A DNA stretch of 64,000 bases from VXMO01 sp965205915. Lineage in GTDB: Bacteria; Chloroflexota; Dehalococcoidia; UBA6926. Below, one piece after another: positions 15,371 to 24,827 of this stretch; the stretch's first letter is position 1, and each line of letters starts with the position of its first letter. The position numbers were made by a program, and so were the translations under genes. Below the pieces are notes generated by a model, which saw only the letters and a program-made list of their open reading frames with translations, did not search any database and was not told the origin of the DNA. The DNA lies in the NCBI GenBank assembly GCA_965205915.1, contig OZ242191.1, positions 372,001 to 436,000 on the forward strand. The letters run 5' to 3'.

Positions 15371-16254
15371 GACACAGTCGCTCCATGTGGCGTGGCGACG
15401 CCGTCATGCGCGCCGTCCGGGTCCGGGAGGTCCGGGTGGCGGCTGCGGCGATTGAGGAGGTCGCTGAGGTTTCGATAGAAATAGCCGGAATCGCGGAAGC
15501 GGAGGAGGCGCGCGCGGTGTGGGCTGCGGCGCACGACGATTTTGTCGCCATCGTTGACGGGGAAATCGTCCTGCCCATCGAGGCTGAGAATCGCGCCGTT
15601 GTCCGTGCGAATGCGGATTGTGATCTCGGCGTCCGGCTCAACGAGGACGGGTGATTCGGATGCCGGATGCGCGGACACAGGATTGATGATCAGCTCGGCG
15701 GTTGTGGGGGGCAGCACGGGGCCGCCGGCGGCCAGGTTGTAGGCCGTGCTGCCGGTGGCGGTGGCGACGATGATGCCATCGCCGCGAAAGGCGAGAAGTT
15801 CCGCGCCACTGACGGACACGTTGGCCTGCACGGTGCGCGCGGGACCGCCACGGCTGATGATGGCGTCATTGAGGGCATAGGAGGTTGCGCCGGCATGATC
15901 AACGGCCAGCATCGCCCGCTCTTCTATACGTCCCTCACCGTTCAGGGCGCGGACCAAGAGGTCGGCAGCTCCCGGCTCGTCAATCTCGGTCAGGAATCCG
16001 AGCCTGCCGGCGTTGATGCCCAGGATGGGCACGCCGGAGGGGGCCGTGACACGAGCAACACGCAGCAGTGTGCCGTCGCCGCCGACGCTGACAATCAGGC
16101 CGGTGTCTGAGGCGTCGAGTTGAGCGTGGCCGTCATCCCATGAGGATTGGATCCAGACATCGCGGCCAAGTTCTCGCGCGCGGTCGGCCAGCATCTCCGC
16201 AACCTTTTCCGGTTCCGGAGTTCGCGTTTGGTACAGGATGCCGACCCGTTGCAT
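15367..16254 (-). CDS. nadK: NAD kinase
   Basis: 295 residues from ATG 16254 (a TTG at 16266 is the alternative). The GGDGT motif (IVSVGGDGTLLRVAR) near residue 61, NAGRLGFLTE, the NDAIISRG motif and the glycine-rich TATGSTAYNLAAGGPV are the signature elements. It phosphorylates NAD+ to NADP+ with ATP or polyphosphate. The extreme C-terminus (~25 residues, RRSRHPDLPDPDG...) extends beyond the usual fold. It is coupled to the downstream GNAT gene. Confidence 0.95.
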   Translation of the reverse strand: MQRVGILYQTRTPEPEKVAEMLADRARELGRDVWIQSSWDDGHAQLDASDTGLIVSVGGDGTLLRVARVTAPSGVPILGINAGRLGFLTEIDEPGAADLLVRALNGEGRIEERAMLAVDHAGATSYALNDAIISRGGPARTVQANVSVSGAELLAFRGDGIIVATATGSTAYNLAAGGPVLPPTTAELIINPVSAHPASESPVLVEPDAEITIRIRTDNGAILSLDGQDDFPVNDGDKIVVRRSPHRARLLRFRDSGYFYRNLSDLLNRRSRHPDLPDPDGAHDGVATPHGATVS

Positions 16255-16346
16255 ATGACACGCCAATCTGCGGAGAAAGCGCGGCGTGGAACGGGGCGGC
16301 GCCTCCCGACGTTGTTGGAAAGGCGGCTAGTGCCCCTGCCCCGCCG

Positions 16347-17258
16347 TTATGCCTCGTCCTTCACTATCTGAATAAGCACTCCCGCGGCGCTCCTGGGGTG
16401 GATCCACGCAAAATCGTCGTTGGGCTGGCCGATGAGCTTCAGGCCCTTGCTCTGCACGTAGTCCGCGGCGGTTTTGACATCCTTTGTTGCAAAAGCAAGG
16501 TGGTGCATCGTGCCATCGGCGCGACCGCCGTACTTCTCGAGGAACCTGGCAGTGCCACTCGTTCCGTCATCCGGCGTGATGGCGACGACACCGCCTCCAC
16601 CATCGCCCATGCGGATATTCAGCACGCGCACGTTGTCAGACTCGATCTTTCGACCGCCCTTCAGGACGTTGGTCTTGAGCATGTCAACGCGCATTCCGAT
16701 GGCATTAGTCCAGAATTGTCGCGCCTTATCAAGGTCGGCGGAAACAACGCCGATGTGATTCATCCGCGTGAAGATGCCCTCGCCCTGATAGCGTGTGCCG
16801 ACGTGGTGGTCATCCGTGAACCAGATTTCCAGCAGGATGCCCATGCAGTCACGCGGATGGAAGAAGGCGACGCTGTCAAAGGGCTGATTCTCGGCCAGCT
16901 CCTCCGGAGAAATCGCGATCTGCTGAAGGCCGGCTGCCCGCAGGTGGGCGACGTCATCGGGCACGTTGGTGGAATGCAGGCAGATGTGATGGAGAGCGCC
17001 TGCTCCACCGCGCTGCTCGATGAAACGGTGAGTGCCGCCGGGCGTTGTGCCGTCTATGGGCGGGGCGTTCATCTCAAGCTCGGCGTTGCCAATGGGGATA
17101 TCGAGGATGTCCGTGGGATCAGGCCCGCGCTGCTTGCTGCCCTCCGGCAGCGGGGAGCGGGTCTCATCGACGCGGAATCCAAGACCGTCGGCAAAGACGG
17201 ACTTGGCTGAAATGAGGTCTGCGATTGCGATACCGGCGTGGTGGATACGATCAAACAA
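16347..17258 (-). CDS. Two-domain VOC protein, methylmalonyl-CoA epimerase-like, copy 1
   Basis: 303 residues with two VOC domains. The first begins FDRIHHAGIAIADLISAKSVFADGLGF and contains ALHHICLHSTNVPDDVAHLRAAGLQ. The second begins FTRMNHIGVVSADLDKARQFWTNAIGM and contains TMHHLAFATKDVKTAADYVQSKGL, ending WIHPRSAAGVLIQIV. H and E metal ligands of the epimerase type (HHAG/HHIC/HHLAF, VLIQIV for the usual LxE) are recognisable, with Q replacing E at the final ligand. The substrate is unknown. It is 41% or more alike by eye to the next gene. Confidence 0.82.
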   Translation of the reverse strand: MFDRIHHAGIAIADLISAKSVFADGLGFRVDETRSPLPEGSKQRGPDPTDILDIPIGNAELEMNAPPIDGTTPGGTHRFIEQRGGAGALHHICLHSTNVPDDVAHLRAAGLQQIAISPEELAENQPFDSVAFFHPRDCMGILLEIWFTDDHHVGTRYQGEGIFTRMNHIGVVSADLDKARQFWTNAIGMRVDMLKTNVLKGGRKIESDNVRVLNIRMGDGGGGVVAITPDDGTSGTARFLEKYGGRADGTMHHLAFATKDVKTAADYVQSKGLKLIGQPNDDFAWIHPRSAAGVLIQIVKDEA

Positions 17259-17287
17259 TTCTGTAGTCCTTCTCTTTCAGTTGTTGG

Positions 17288-18223
17288 TTATCTTGCCGGG
17301 GGCTGGAAAAGAGGTGCGGGAGGAGGGGTCAACTCATCCTTGACGATCTCGATGAGCACGCCGGCCGCGCTCTTCGGATGGATCCAGGCGCTGTCGTTGG
17401 TCGCCGGACCGATGAGCTCCAGACCGCGATCCTTCACCATGTCCGCCGCCGCCTTGACGTCCGCCGTGGCGAGCGCGATGTGGTGCATCGTGCCCCCTGC
17501 GCGCGCGCCGTACTTCTCAAGGAATCGCGCCGTGCCGCTCTCGCTATCGTCGGGATGGACGCAGACGATACCGGAGTCGCCCATCGGCAGATCGAGAACG
17601 GTTACGTTGTCGGATTCGACGTGACGGCCGCCCTTTAGGACGTTGGACTTGAGCATGTCGACGCGGAAGCCGATGGCGTTGGTCCAGAATTGCCGGGACT
17701 TCTCAACATCCGTGGCAACGACGCCAATGTGCGCCATGCGTGTGAAGACGCCTTCGCCCTGGTAGCGGACATCGACGCGGTGTTCTTCCGTCGTCCAAAT
17801 CTCCAACAGGATGCCGAGGCAGTCGCGCGGGTGGAAGAAAGCGACGGTGTCCCACGGCTCGTTGGCGGCCAGGACGTCGGGGGGGGCGGCGATCTGCTGC
17901 AGGCCGGAGGCTCGCAGGTGGGCGACGTCATCAATGATATTCGTGGTGTGCAGGCAGACGTGGTGAAGCGCGCCAACGCCGCCGCGCGACTCAACGAAGC
18001 GATGCACTCCTGTGCCCTCTGCCGCTGCGGCGTTCAGTTCAAGTTCGGAATGGCCGATCGGAATATCAATGATGTCCGTGGGGTCTGCCCCGCGCTGCTG
18101 ACGTCCGCCCGGCAAGGGAGAGCGAATTGCGTCCACGCGCAACCCGAGTGCGGCGGCGAATATGTCCGTGGCCCCTTGAATATCACCGACGGCGATTCCG
18201 GCGTGGTGAACGCGGTCAAACAT
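17288..18223 (-). CDS. Two-domain VOC protein, methylmalonyl-CoA epimerase-like, copy 2
   Basis: 311 residues from ATG 18223, which follows GGAGG by 8-9 bases; an in-frame start 56 codons upstream would overlap a broken toxin gene and is rejected. FDRVHHAGIAVGDIQGATDIF, ALHHVCLHTTNIIDDVAHLRASGLQQIA and TMHHIALATADVKAAADMVKDRGLELIG parallel copy 1 almost segment for segment. The last ligand is glutamate (VLIEIV), unlike copy 1. The pair is a tandem duplication with a 29-base gap. Confidence 0.85.
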   Translation of the reverse strand: MFDRVHHAGIAVGDIQGATDIFAAALGLRVDAIRSPLPGGRQQRGADPTDIIDIPIGHSELELNAAAAEGTGVHRFVESRGGVGALHHVCLHTTNIIDDVAHLRASGLQQIAAPPDVLAANEPWDTVAFFHPRDCLGILLEIWTTEEHRVDVRYQGEGVFTRMAHIGVVATDVEKSRQFWTNAIGFRVDMLKSNVLKGGRHVESDNVTVLDLPMGDSGIVCVHPDDSESGTARFLEKYGARAGGTMHHIALATADVKAAADMVKDRGLELIGPATNDSAWIHPKSAAGVLIEIVKDELTPPPAPLFQPPAR

Positions 18224-18329
18224 GTTGTGTACCTCCGATAGATTGCGTTGTCCATTGAGGGTCATGGCTTCGCTATAGGTATGACCCGTGTGGAAAGCAT
18301 AGCGCGTATGGCGGCGGGTGGGAAAGTCT

Positions 18330-18443
18330 TTAGGGGTCGGCGGAAATGATGTCGATGTCCTGCATCCGCTCAAAATGCCTTCGATTGTCACGCGCGCCCC
18401 GAAGGAAGCTAATTGACCAGTCTGAGTCTATGAGGTAGCGCAT
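18330..18443 (-). pseudogene. Truncated PIN-domain (VapC-type) toxin
   Basis: ATG 18443 opens MRYLIDSDWSISFLRGARDN, the beta-1/alpha-1 start of a VapC PIN domain with the first catalytic aspartate, but TAA follows after only 37 residues (a full PIN protein has ~130). It begins 5 bases after the DUF104 antitoxin gene stop, in the normal antitoxin-toxin order. The remaining acidic residues are missing, and the sequence runs into the leader of the VOC gene, so the toxin has been lost by deletion. Confidence 0.75.
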
Positions 18444-18448
18444 TGAGG

Positions 18449-18709
18449 CTAGTCACGGGGATAGTGGCGTGAGCCTGTGATTCGAGACTCATAGATCATC
18501 TCGATGAAGTCCTCGCTGACGATGTCTTTCCATCCGCCTGCCGCGCTTAGAAAGCGTTCCAGTCTGGTCTCGTAGTCCAGTTCTTCCTTGCCGGTCTTCG
18601 CGATGTGGCCGCCCTGCACCGACACAAGCACTTCTTTGCCCTCTTCCAGGTCAAGAGGTTCCAGCGGCGTTAGGACGCCGTTCTCGTATCTCGCTCGCAC
18701 GGTTGCCAT
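18449..18709 (-). CDS. DUF104 (AF2212-like) antitoxin
   Basis: 86 residues. VRARYENGVLTPLEPLDLEEGKEVLVSV is the DUF104 beta-barrel signature of VapB-like antitoxins, followed by a helical toxin-binding tail (YETRLERFLSAAGGWKDIVSEDFIEMIYESR). It normally neutralises a PIN-domain ribonuclease encoded just downstream. Here only a 37-residue stub of that toxin remains, so this antitoxin is orphaned. Confidence 0.85.
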   Translation of the reverse strand: MATVRARYENGVLTPLEPLDLEEGKEVLVSVQGGHIAKTGKEELDYETRLERFLSAAGGWKDIVSEDFIEMIYESRITGSRHYPRD

Positions 18710-18793
18710 CGTGATCCTTCCCTCCAGGGCTCGTTGGACAGGCTCGCCTATACCATCCGCCTGCCAGTATAGCGCGCCGTTGTTTCAACGCCC

Positions 18794-20359
18794 CTACGGT
18801 GTGAAGGAGGAGGCGGCTTCTATGGCGCGGTTGATTAGCCAGAAGGGGACGATGCCGAGGAGGATGACTCCTGCGACGCTGATGGCCATCGATATTCGGA
18901 GCGAAATGGAGCGTGAGGATTCGGTTGCGGTGTTTGTCGGGCCGCCGGACTGCCAAAGTCGGCGGGCGGGGCGCAGGTAGTAGTAGGCGGAGACGAAGCT
19001 GTTGAGGGCGCCTGCCAGCGCCAGCCACCAGAGGTCGCCCTGCACTGCCCCGTAGAAGAGGTAGATCTTGCCGACAAAGAGACCCGTCGGCGGGAGGCCG
19101 ACAAGGGAGATCAGCGCGACGGACAGGACGATGGCGGCGAACGGGGAACGCGCAAAGCCGCCCGTCAGGTTTTCGATGGAATCGTCGTCGTTTGGCGGAG
19201 TGAGGGCGATGACTGCGCCAAATGCGGCGAGGTTGGAGAGGGTGTAGGCGGCGAGATAGAAGAGGACGCCGCTCGTTGCGAGTTCGTAGACGGCAACGCC
19301 AATAGGGATGTTTCCTATTTCCTCCATTGAGGCGAAGGCGACAACGCCAGAACCGCCACTGCCCATCACCGCTACTCCAATGAGGATGTAGCCGGCCTGC
19401 GCGATGGTGCTGTAGGCGAGCAGTCGTTTGATGTTGGTCTGCACGATGGCGACGATGTTGCCGATCGTCATCGAGGCGATGGCCAACGCGCCGATCAGCA
19501 ACGGCCAATCGAGCGCCTCAAGTCCCGATTCGCGGAACGCAATCATAAAGACTCGCACGAGGACGGCGAATCCCGCGGCCTTGGATACTACAGAGAGGTA
19601 GCCGACGATTGGGGTGGGCGCTCCCTCGTAGACGGGCGGCACCCACATTTGGAACGGGACGCTCGAAATCTTGAAGCCGAATCCCACGATGATCAGCACT
19701 CCCGCAAGGATCAGCGCAAGGTTGTTGGCGATGCCGCCCTCCGCTACACGCTCGGCAATCACGCCCGGCATGTCCGCGATGAATGTCGTTCCCGTGAGGC
19801 CGAATAAGATGGCCATGCCGTAGAGCATGACGGCGGTCGCGACGGCGCTGAGGAGCAGGAACTTGAGGGCGGATTCCGTCGAGCGCGCGTCCTTGAGGAG
19901 GGCGATAAGGGCAACGAGCGCGAATGTCTGAATCTCCAGGGCCAGGACAATGGAAATGAGCTCTCCCATCGAGACGAGGAGCATCATGCCGACCGTTGCC
20001 AGCAGGAGCAGGCCGTAGTATTCGCCGTGGAATCGTGGCAGTCGGCGCTCCACGTAAGCGGGGGAGAAGAGAAGCGCCAGCAGTGTCCCGCCCAGCACAA
20101 CGAGTTTGAAGAACGTGCCAAACAGGTCCGTGATGACGACGCCGGAATAGCTTGAGCCGGAGGCATCTGATGTCCACAGCCACACGGCAGCCACGCCGGC
20201 CACAACGACACCCGCCACGCTCAGCCACGCAAGGATGCGCTTGTCGCGGGCGACAAGGTCGGTAAGGACGACGGCGATTGCCGTGAGCGTCAGGATGATC
20301 TCCGGCGCGAGATGGCCGAAGTCGATGCCCAGGCTAGAGGCGTCAATTGGCGTTGGCAT
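18794..20359 (-). CDS. nuoN: NADH-quinone oxidoreductase subunit N
   Basis: 521 residues, about 14 membrane helices. The proton-translocation half-channel signature includes LALEIQTFALVALIAL, FKISSVPFQMWVPPVYEGAPTP (with the lysine and the broken-helix proline region) and KRLLAYSTIAQAGYILIG. It is one of the three antiporter-like proton pumps of complex I. It lies 6 bases after nuoM and is the last gene of the run. Confidence 0.96.
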   Translation of the reverse strand: MPTPIDASSLGIDFGHLAPEIILTLTAIAVVLTDLVARDKRILAWLSVAGVVVAGVAAVWLWTSDASGSSYSGVVITDLFGTFFKLVVLGGTLLALLFSPAYVERRLPRFHGEYYGLLLLATVGMMLLVSMGELISIVLALEIQTFALVALIALLKDARSTESALKFLLLSAVATAVMLYGMAILFGLTGTTFIADMPGVIAERVAEGGIANNLALILAGVLIIVGFGFKISSVPFQMWVPPVYEGAPTPIVGYLSVVSKAAGFAVLVRVFMIAFRESGLEALDWPLLIGALAIASMTIGNIVAIVQTNIKRLLAYSTIAQAGYILIGVAVMGSGGSGVVAFASMEEIGNIPIGVAVYELATSGVLFYLAAYTLSNLAAFGAVIALTPPNDDDSIENLTGGFARSPFAAIVLSVALISLVGLPPTGLFVGKIYLFYGAVQGDLWWLALAGALNSFVSAYYYLRPARRLWQSGGPTNTATESSRSISLRISMAISVAGVILLGIVPFWLINRAIEAASSFTP

Positions 20360-20365
20360 AGCCGC

Positions 20366-21847
20366 CTATCCTCCGCCCACCAGCAGGGTTACGGCGTCGC
20401 GGAAAACGTCCGACACCAGTGCCGGATAGACGCCAACGATGATGATCGGCACGACAAGCAGGGCCATGGCGACGATGTCCGTTGGCGACGCGTCCTTGAT
20501 TGCATTCCAACGATCCTTGATCGGGCCGAGCAGTACGCGTTCCACCGTCCAGAGGATGTAGCCCGCCGTCAGGACGATGCCGAGCACGGCGAAACCGGTC
20601 GCCAACGGATAGGCGTCAAAGCTGCCGAGTAAGACCATCAGCTCGGCGGCGAAACCGCTCAACAGCGGCAGGCCAAGGCTTGCAAGTCCGGCCAGGATAA
20701 AGACCGCGCCCACAACCGGCATCCGACCGATCAGGCCTCCAAGGTCCGGTATGTGCCGCGTGTGCGCGTTCTCGTAGATGATGCCGACGACAAGGAAAAG
20801 GAGGCCGGTTATCGTGCCGTGGGCGAACATCTGCAGCGCCGCGCCCGTGACGCTCACGGCTCCGAGCGACGCGACGCCCAACAAAACAAGTCCCATGTGG
20901 CTGACGCTGGAGTAGGCGATGAGCCGTTTGAGGTCGGTTTGTCGGAAGACGACCGCCGCGCCGTAGAGGATGCTGACAACGGCAAAGACCACGAGCATTG
21001 GCGCCCAGTTTTCCATCTCAGTGGGGAACATGCCGACGTTGATGCGAATCAGGCCGTAGCCGCCCATCTTTAGCAGGACGCCGGCGAGTAGCACGCTGAC
21101 GGCGGTCGGGGCGTCCGTGTGCGCGTCCGGCAACCATGTGTGGAGTGGCCAGACGGGCAGCTTGATGGCAAAGGCGATAAGGAACATGAAGAAGATCGCA
21201 TCAAGGCTAAGGAAGGCGAGACGGAGCGTGCCCTCCTGCCCTGCCAGCGTCATCACCTGCATGTCGAACGAGCCGACGGCAAAGCGCAGCGCCAAAACGC
21301 CGACAAGCATGAACGCGCTGCCAAAGAGCGTGTAGAGAACGAATTTCATCGCGGAGTATTCGCGGTGGCCGGTTCCCCACATGGCGATGAGGAAATACAT
21401 CGGCACCAGTTCGACTTCCCAGAAAAGGAAGAAGAGAAGCAGGTCGCCCGCGACGAACACACCCATCACGCCGGTCAGGAGCACCAGCAGCCAGACGTGG
21501 TACTCGCGGACGCGCTCCTTGACGTGCCAGGAGCCGAGAACGGCCACCACGCCAAGCAGCGCCGTCAGGAATACGAGCGGCATGGAAAGGCCGTCGATGT
21601 TCAGGAGGTAGGAGGCGTTGACGCCGGGTATCCACGGGTTCGTGCCGTACTTGCCCAACTGCTCGACGATTGGGCCGTTGGCGTTGTAGGCGAGCCATGC
21701 GTAGGTGGCGAGGGCAAGATCGAGGATGACCGCGCCGAGGGCGATGCGGCGCACCAGCATCTGATCCCTGCCCGCCACGGCAATGACCGCTGCTCCAAGA
21801 ACGGGCATGAAGACAATCAGGGATATGAGGCCGTCGAAGGCTTGCAT
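20366..21847 (-). CDS. nuoM: NADH-quinone oxidoreductase subunit M
   Basis: 493 residues and about 14 membrane helices. FFLFWEVELVPMYFLIAMWG carries the conserved glutamate of TM5, IKLPVWPLHTWLPDAHTDAPTA the lysine helix and motif of NuoM, and DLKRLIAYSSVSHMGLVLLG the following conserved helix. It is an antiporter-like proton pump of complex I. It begins 3 bases after nuoL stops. Confidence 0.97.
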   Translation of the reverse strand: MQAFDGLISLIVFMPVLGAAVIAVAGRDQMLVRRIALGAVILDLALATYAWLAYNANGPIVEQLGKYGTNPWIPGVNASYLLNIDGLSMPLVFLTALLGVVAVLGSWHVKERVREYHVWLLVLLTGVMGVFVAGDLLLFFLFWEVELVPMYFLIAMWGTGHREYSAMKFVLYTLFGSAFMLVGVLALRFAVGSFDMQVMTLAGQEGTLRLAFLSLDAIFFMFLIAFAIKLPVWPLHTWLPDAHTDAPTAVSVLLAGVLLKMGGYGLIRINVGMFPTEMENWAPMLVVFAVVSILYGAAVVFRQTDLKRLIAYSSVSHMGLVLLGVASLGAVSVTGAALQMFAHGTITGLLFLVVGIIYENAHTRHIPDLGGLIGRMPVVGAVFILAGLASLGLPLLSGFAAELMVLLGSFDAYPLATGFAVLGIVLTAGYILWTVERVLLGPIKDRWNAIKDASPTDIVAMALLVVPIIIVGVYPALVSDVFRDAVTLLVGGG

Positions 21848-21850
21848 CGT

Positions 21851-23827
21851 CTAGCCCGTGCCTCCCCACACGATGTACCCGGCCACGATCAACACCGCGC
21901 CAATGGATAGCACGGTTATCGACATTTGGAGTTGGCCGTTTTCGACGATGCGGCTTCCCTTGCCGACGTTGCGGCCCACAAGGCCGAACGTGTTGACTGC
22001 CCTGTCCACGATGCCCTTTTCGCTGTCGAACCAGGCGAGGAATCGCCAGAGGCCGCGGTAGAGAATCTTCCGCACAAAGATGTTCTCGTAGAGCTCGTCC
22101 ATGTAGTACTTACGGGTTAGCAGGTTTGCGATGGGGGCGAGCGGGCCGCTGACGGACGGGGCGCTGGTTGCGCCGCCTCGATAGAGGGCGGTCGCGATGC
22201 CTATTCCGAGCAGCCCGGCTAAGAGGCCGAGGGCGGCGGGGACGATATTGATGTCCTCGGCGTGCGCGCCGAGCGGCTCAAGGAGGTTCGTGAACCAGTG
22301 GAGAGATGGCGCGTTAATGAACCATGAGACGACGGCAAGGACGGCAAGGATCGCCATTGGAATGAGCATGACGCGCGGGGACTCATGGGGCGCGCCGCCG
22401 TGACCCTCGTCGTGGGTTTCATGGTCGTCTGTCGCAGCATGTGCCTCCTGCGCCTCGCCGCCGCGATACTCGCCGTGGAACGTCATGTAGAGGGCGCGGA
22501 AGATGTAGGCGGCGGTCATGAACGCGCCCGCAAGCGCGAGCACGAATAGGAGCGTGCCTAGCGTGCCGCCATGTGACCACGCGATGCTCAGGATTTCGTC
22601 CTTGCTCCAGAATCCGGAGAACGGCGGTATGCCGGCAAGGCTCAGCGAGCCGATGAGAAAGACGCCGTAGGTCAACGGCATCGCTTTGCGGAGTCCTCCC
22701 ATCAGGCGCATATCAAACGTGCCGGTGGCGTGATTGACGGAGCCGGAGCCGAGGAAGAGCAGCGCCTTGAAGAAGGCGTGGTTGAACAGGTGGAAGAGCG
22801 CCGGGCCGAGCGCGCCGAGTCCCAGCGCCAGGAACATGTAGCCAAGCTGGCTGACGGTGGAATAGGCAAGGACGCGCTTGATGTCGTTCATAACAAGGCC
22901 CATCGAGGCCGCAAAGACGACGGTGAATCCGCCGATGAGGGCCACGATTGTCCGCGCGGTCTCCGCCTCCTCAAATAGCGGCAGGAATCGCGCTACGAGG
23001 AACACACCGGCGGCGACCATGGTGGCGGCATGGATGAGCGCGCTGACGGGGGTTGGGCCCTCCATCGCGTCCGGCAACCACGTGTGCAGCGGGAATTGGG
23101 CGCTCTTGCCCGCCGCTCCCGCCATAATGCCGAGACAGATGAACGTTAGGCTCGCTCCAGTTAGGACGGCGCCGCCTGCGCGCAACAAGTCCATCGAAGC
23201 ATCGGGGTCGCTGAGGGCGAATGTGACGGGGGTGTCATCAGGCCAGAGCAGGAAGATGCCGAGGATGGCGAGCAGGAAAAAGAGGTCGCCGAATCGGGTG
23301 ATGATAAATGCTTTCTTGGCTGCTGCCGCGGCCGCCGGTCGCGTGAACCAGAAGCCTATGAGCAGGTAGGAGCACAGGCCCACGAGTTCCCAGCCGACGA
23401 ATAGCAGGATCAGGTTGTTGGCGAGCACAAGCGTGAGCATCGCCGACGTGAACAGGGCCATGAACGTGTAGTAGCGAACGTAGCTCTTGTCGTCGCTCAT
23501 GTAGCCGTGCGAGTAGATTTGAACGAGGAGGCTGACGGACGTGACGACGACCAGCATGATGGCCGTCAGACCGTCCAGAAGCAGACCAATCCGAAGCGCA
23601 AACTCTTCGACACGAACGATCTCGTGGAGGGGCAGGACGACCTCGTGGTCAGTCCAGACGGCGGAGAGTGCCCACAGGGACAGGAGGAACGAGAGGCCGA
23701 TCGCGGCAATCGTCACGCCGGAGCCGATGCGCGTCACCGGCCCGAGCATGGGACGGATAATCAGCCCATTGATGACGGCCGCAGCCAGTGGCGCGGCGAT
23801 GATGAGCCAGACTGCTGCCTCAGGCAT
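21851..23827 (-). CDS. nuoL: NADH-quinone oxidoreductase subunit L
   Basis: 658 residues. LLFVGWELVGLCSYLLIGFW, SAQFPLHTWLPDAMEGPTPVSALIHAATMVAAG and DIKRVLAYSTVSQLGYMFLALG are the hallmark helices. The C-terminal third holds the lateral amphipathic helix and terminal anchor helix (MSITVLSIGAVLIVAGYIVW). A histidine/acid-rich loop near residues 465-490 (HAATDDHETHDEGHGG) could bind metal but is probably a disordered cytoplasmic or periplasmic loop. It is cut off from nuoK by about 1.3 kb of inserted sequence. Confidence 0.97.
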   Translation of the reverse strand: MPEAAVWLIIAAPLAAAVINGLIIRPMLGPVTRIGSGVTIAAIGLSFLLSLWALSAVWTDHEVVLPLHEIVRVEEFALRIGLLLDGLTAIMLVVVTSVSLLVQIYSHGYMSDDKSYVRYYTFMALFTSAMLTLVLANNLILLFVGWELVGLCSYLLIGFWFTRPAAAAAAKKAFIITRFGDLFFLLAILGIFLLWPDDTPVTFALSDPDASMDLLRAGGAVLTGASLTFICLGIMAGAAGKSAQFPLHTWLPDAMEGPTPVSALIHAATMVAAGVFLVARFLPLFEEAETARTIVALIGGFTVVFAASMGLVMNDIKRVLAYSTVSQLGYMFLALGLGALGPALFHLFNHAFFKALLFLGSGSVNHATGTFDMRLMGGLRKAMPLTYGVFLIGSLSLAGIPPFSGFWSKDEILSIAWSHGGTLGTLLFVLALAGAFMTAAYIFRALYMTFHGEYRGGEAQEAHAATDDHETHDEGHGGAPHESPRVMLIPMAILAVLAVVSWFINAPSLHWFTNLLEPLGAHAEDINIVPAALGLLAGLLGIGIATALYRGGATSAPSVSGPLAPIANLLTRKYYMDELYENIFVRKILYRGLWRFLAWFDSEKGIVDRAVNTFGLVGRNVGKGSRIVENGQLQMSITVLSIGAVLIVAGYIVWGGTG

Positions 23828-23903
23828 CTTTAAAGTTGGCCCTCTCGCTCAGTCTCAGCGCGGTTGCGGCTCACATTGCGCCGTATCTCGGACATGGGTT
23901 GAG

Positions 23904-24098
23904 TTAGACCTTTCGCTCAATTTCTTCGGCGACGTGCTCACGGGCGCGGGGGATGCAGACCTTGAACTCGGCGAATTCATCGCCCCATTGCTCGACGCGG
24001 TCGGGCATGATGCGCGTGGGGAGGCCCTCACCCTCGTAGAGGGTTTTCCACATCTCCGCGGCCATCAGGCCCTTTACTCGTTTGAATTCAACCCACAT
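23904..24098 (-). CDS. Small conserved-looking hypothetical protein
   Basis: 64 residues: WVEFKRVKGLMAAEMWKTLYEGEGLPTRI then a tail ending PRAREHVAEEIERKV. The pattern of an opening strand, a helix, LPTRI and a final helix resembles small DUF2007-type putative signal-transducing domains, but I cannot assign it firmly. It sits 76 bases upstream of nuoL on the same strand. Its good codon pattern and family-like features argue that it is real. Confidence 0.6.
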   Translation of the reverse strand: MWVEFKRVKGLMAAEMWKTLYEGEGLPTRIMPDRVEQWGDEFAEFKVCIPRAREHVAEEIERKV

Positions 24099-24153
24099 GG
24101 TGTTGCCTACCTGTCACTTCTGTTGCATTGGGGGGACTATCTTGAATCGCCGC

Positions 24154-24741
24154 TCACTTCTTTGCTTGGGCTAGCGGACGCTCGGCAAGGCAATCGGGGC
24201 ACGCGTCGGCATTGCTGGCTAACCTATCCAAATCCCAACTCTCTGGATGGTGGTAGGCGGCAAATTGCAATGTGCCTGGGTAAGGCTCATAGCTCTGAGC
24301 TTCCCAACCGCATTCTGCTTTGCGCATGAGGCCTTTAGGAACCCATTTATGAATGCGCCCTCGCATCTCAGATTCATAGGCTTCTTCCTCACGTCGCAAC
24401 TCTGAGAAGCTCCTTTGAGGCGCGACCATTCGGTTGATCCGCTGGAAGTTGTCCACCATGGCCGCTACATTCGCAGAGCTTTTGTCTAGCGCCCGCTGGA
24501 TGCGCTGCTCGTTGTATTCTGCCTCACGCCGTGTGCCGAATTGGTGAACCAGGACTACGTCAAACCGGCGCCCTGAGGTTGCTGTCGCGCCCGCTCCAAT
24601 CGCGTGTTCTGTAAATCGGGCGGCGGGGTTGTTTGTCGAACAGACGTAGAAGCTGCCATCGTCGAGTTGCAGGATGTACGTGTAGAAGAACCCAGTGATC
24701 GTTATTTGGTCTGACCGCTCTTTCCGCTGCGTGTGATTCAT
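24154..24741 (-). CDS. GIY-YIG nuclease-like protein with C-terminal cysteine motifs
   Basis: 195 residues from ATG 24741, preceded by GTGGAGGACAAG; the longer frame upstream is translated repeat DNA and is rejected. FYTYILQLDDGSFYVCSTNNPAARFTEH is the GIY-YIG core (YTY for GIY, YVC for YIG, with R and E of the active site). The glycine of YIG is replaced by cysteine. A ~100-residue helical part follows, then ECGW and ACPDC, which might form a zinc site. It lies between nuoK and nuoL beside a large tandem array, so it may have arrived with it. Target and activity are unknown. Confidence 0.75.
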   Translation of the reverse strand: MNHTQRKERSDQITITGFFYTYILQLDDGSFYVCSTNNPAARFTEHAIGAGATATSGRRFDVVLVHQFGTRREAEYNEQRIQRALDKSSANVAAMVDNFQRINRMVAPQRSFSELRREEEAYESEMRGRIHKWVPKGLMRKAECGWEAQSYEPYPGTLQFAAYHHPESWDLDRLASNADACPDCLAERPLAQAKK

Positions 24742-24827
24742 CTTGTCCTCCACATAGAGTGAGCGTCTGCCAATTGCAGCAGAACTCCTGTCCTTAGTCC
24801 AATGCTCGGTTTCCAATTCACCCTGTG

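Noticed and set aside
18224..18391. Longer N-terminus of the second VOC gene
   Set aside because: It overlaps the truncated PIN frame, has no similarity to copy 1, and ATG 18223 has GGAGG upstream.
21119..21910. 263-residue plus-strand ORF across nuoM
   Set aside because: Antisense shadow of a strongly supported nuoM.
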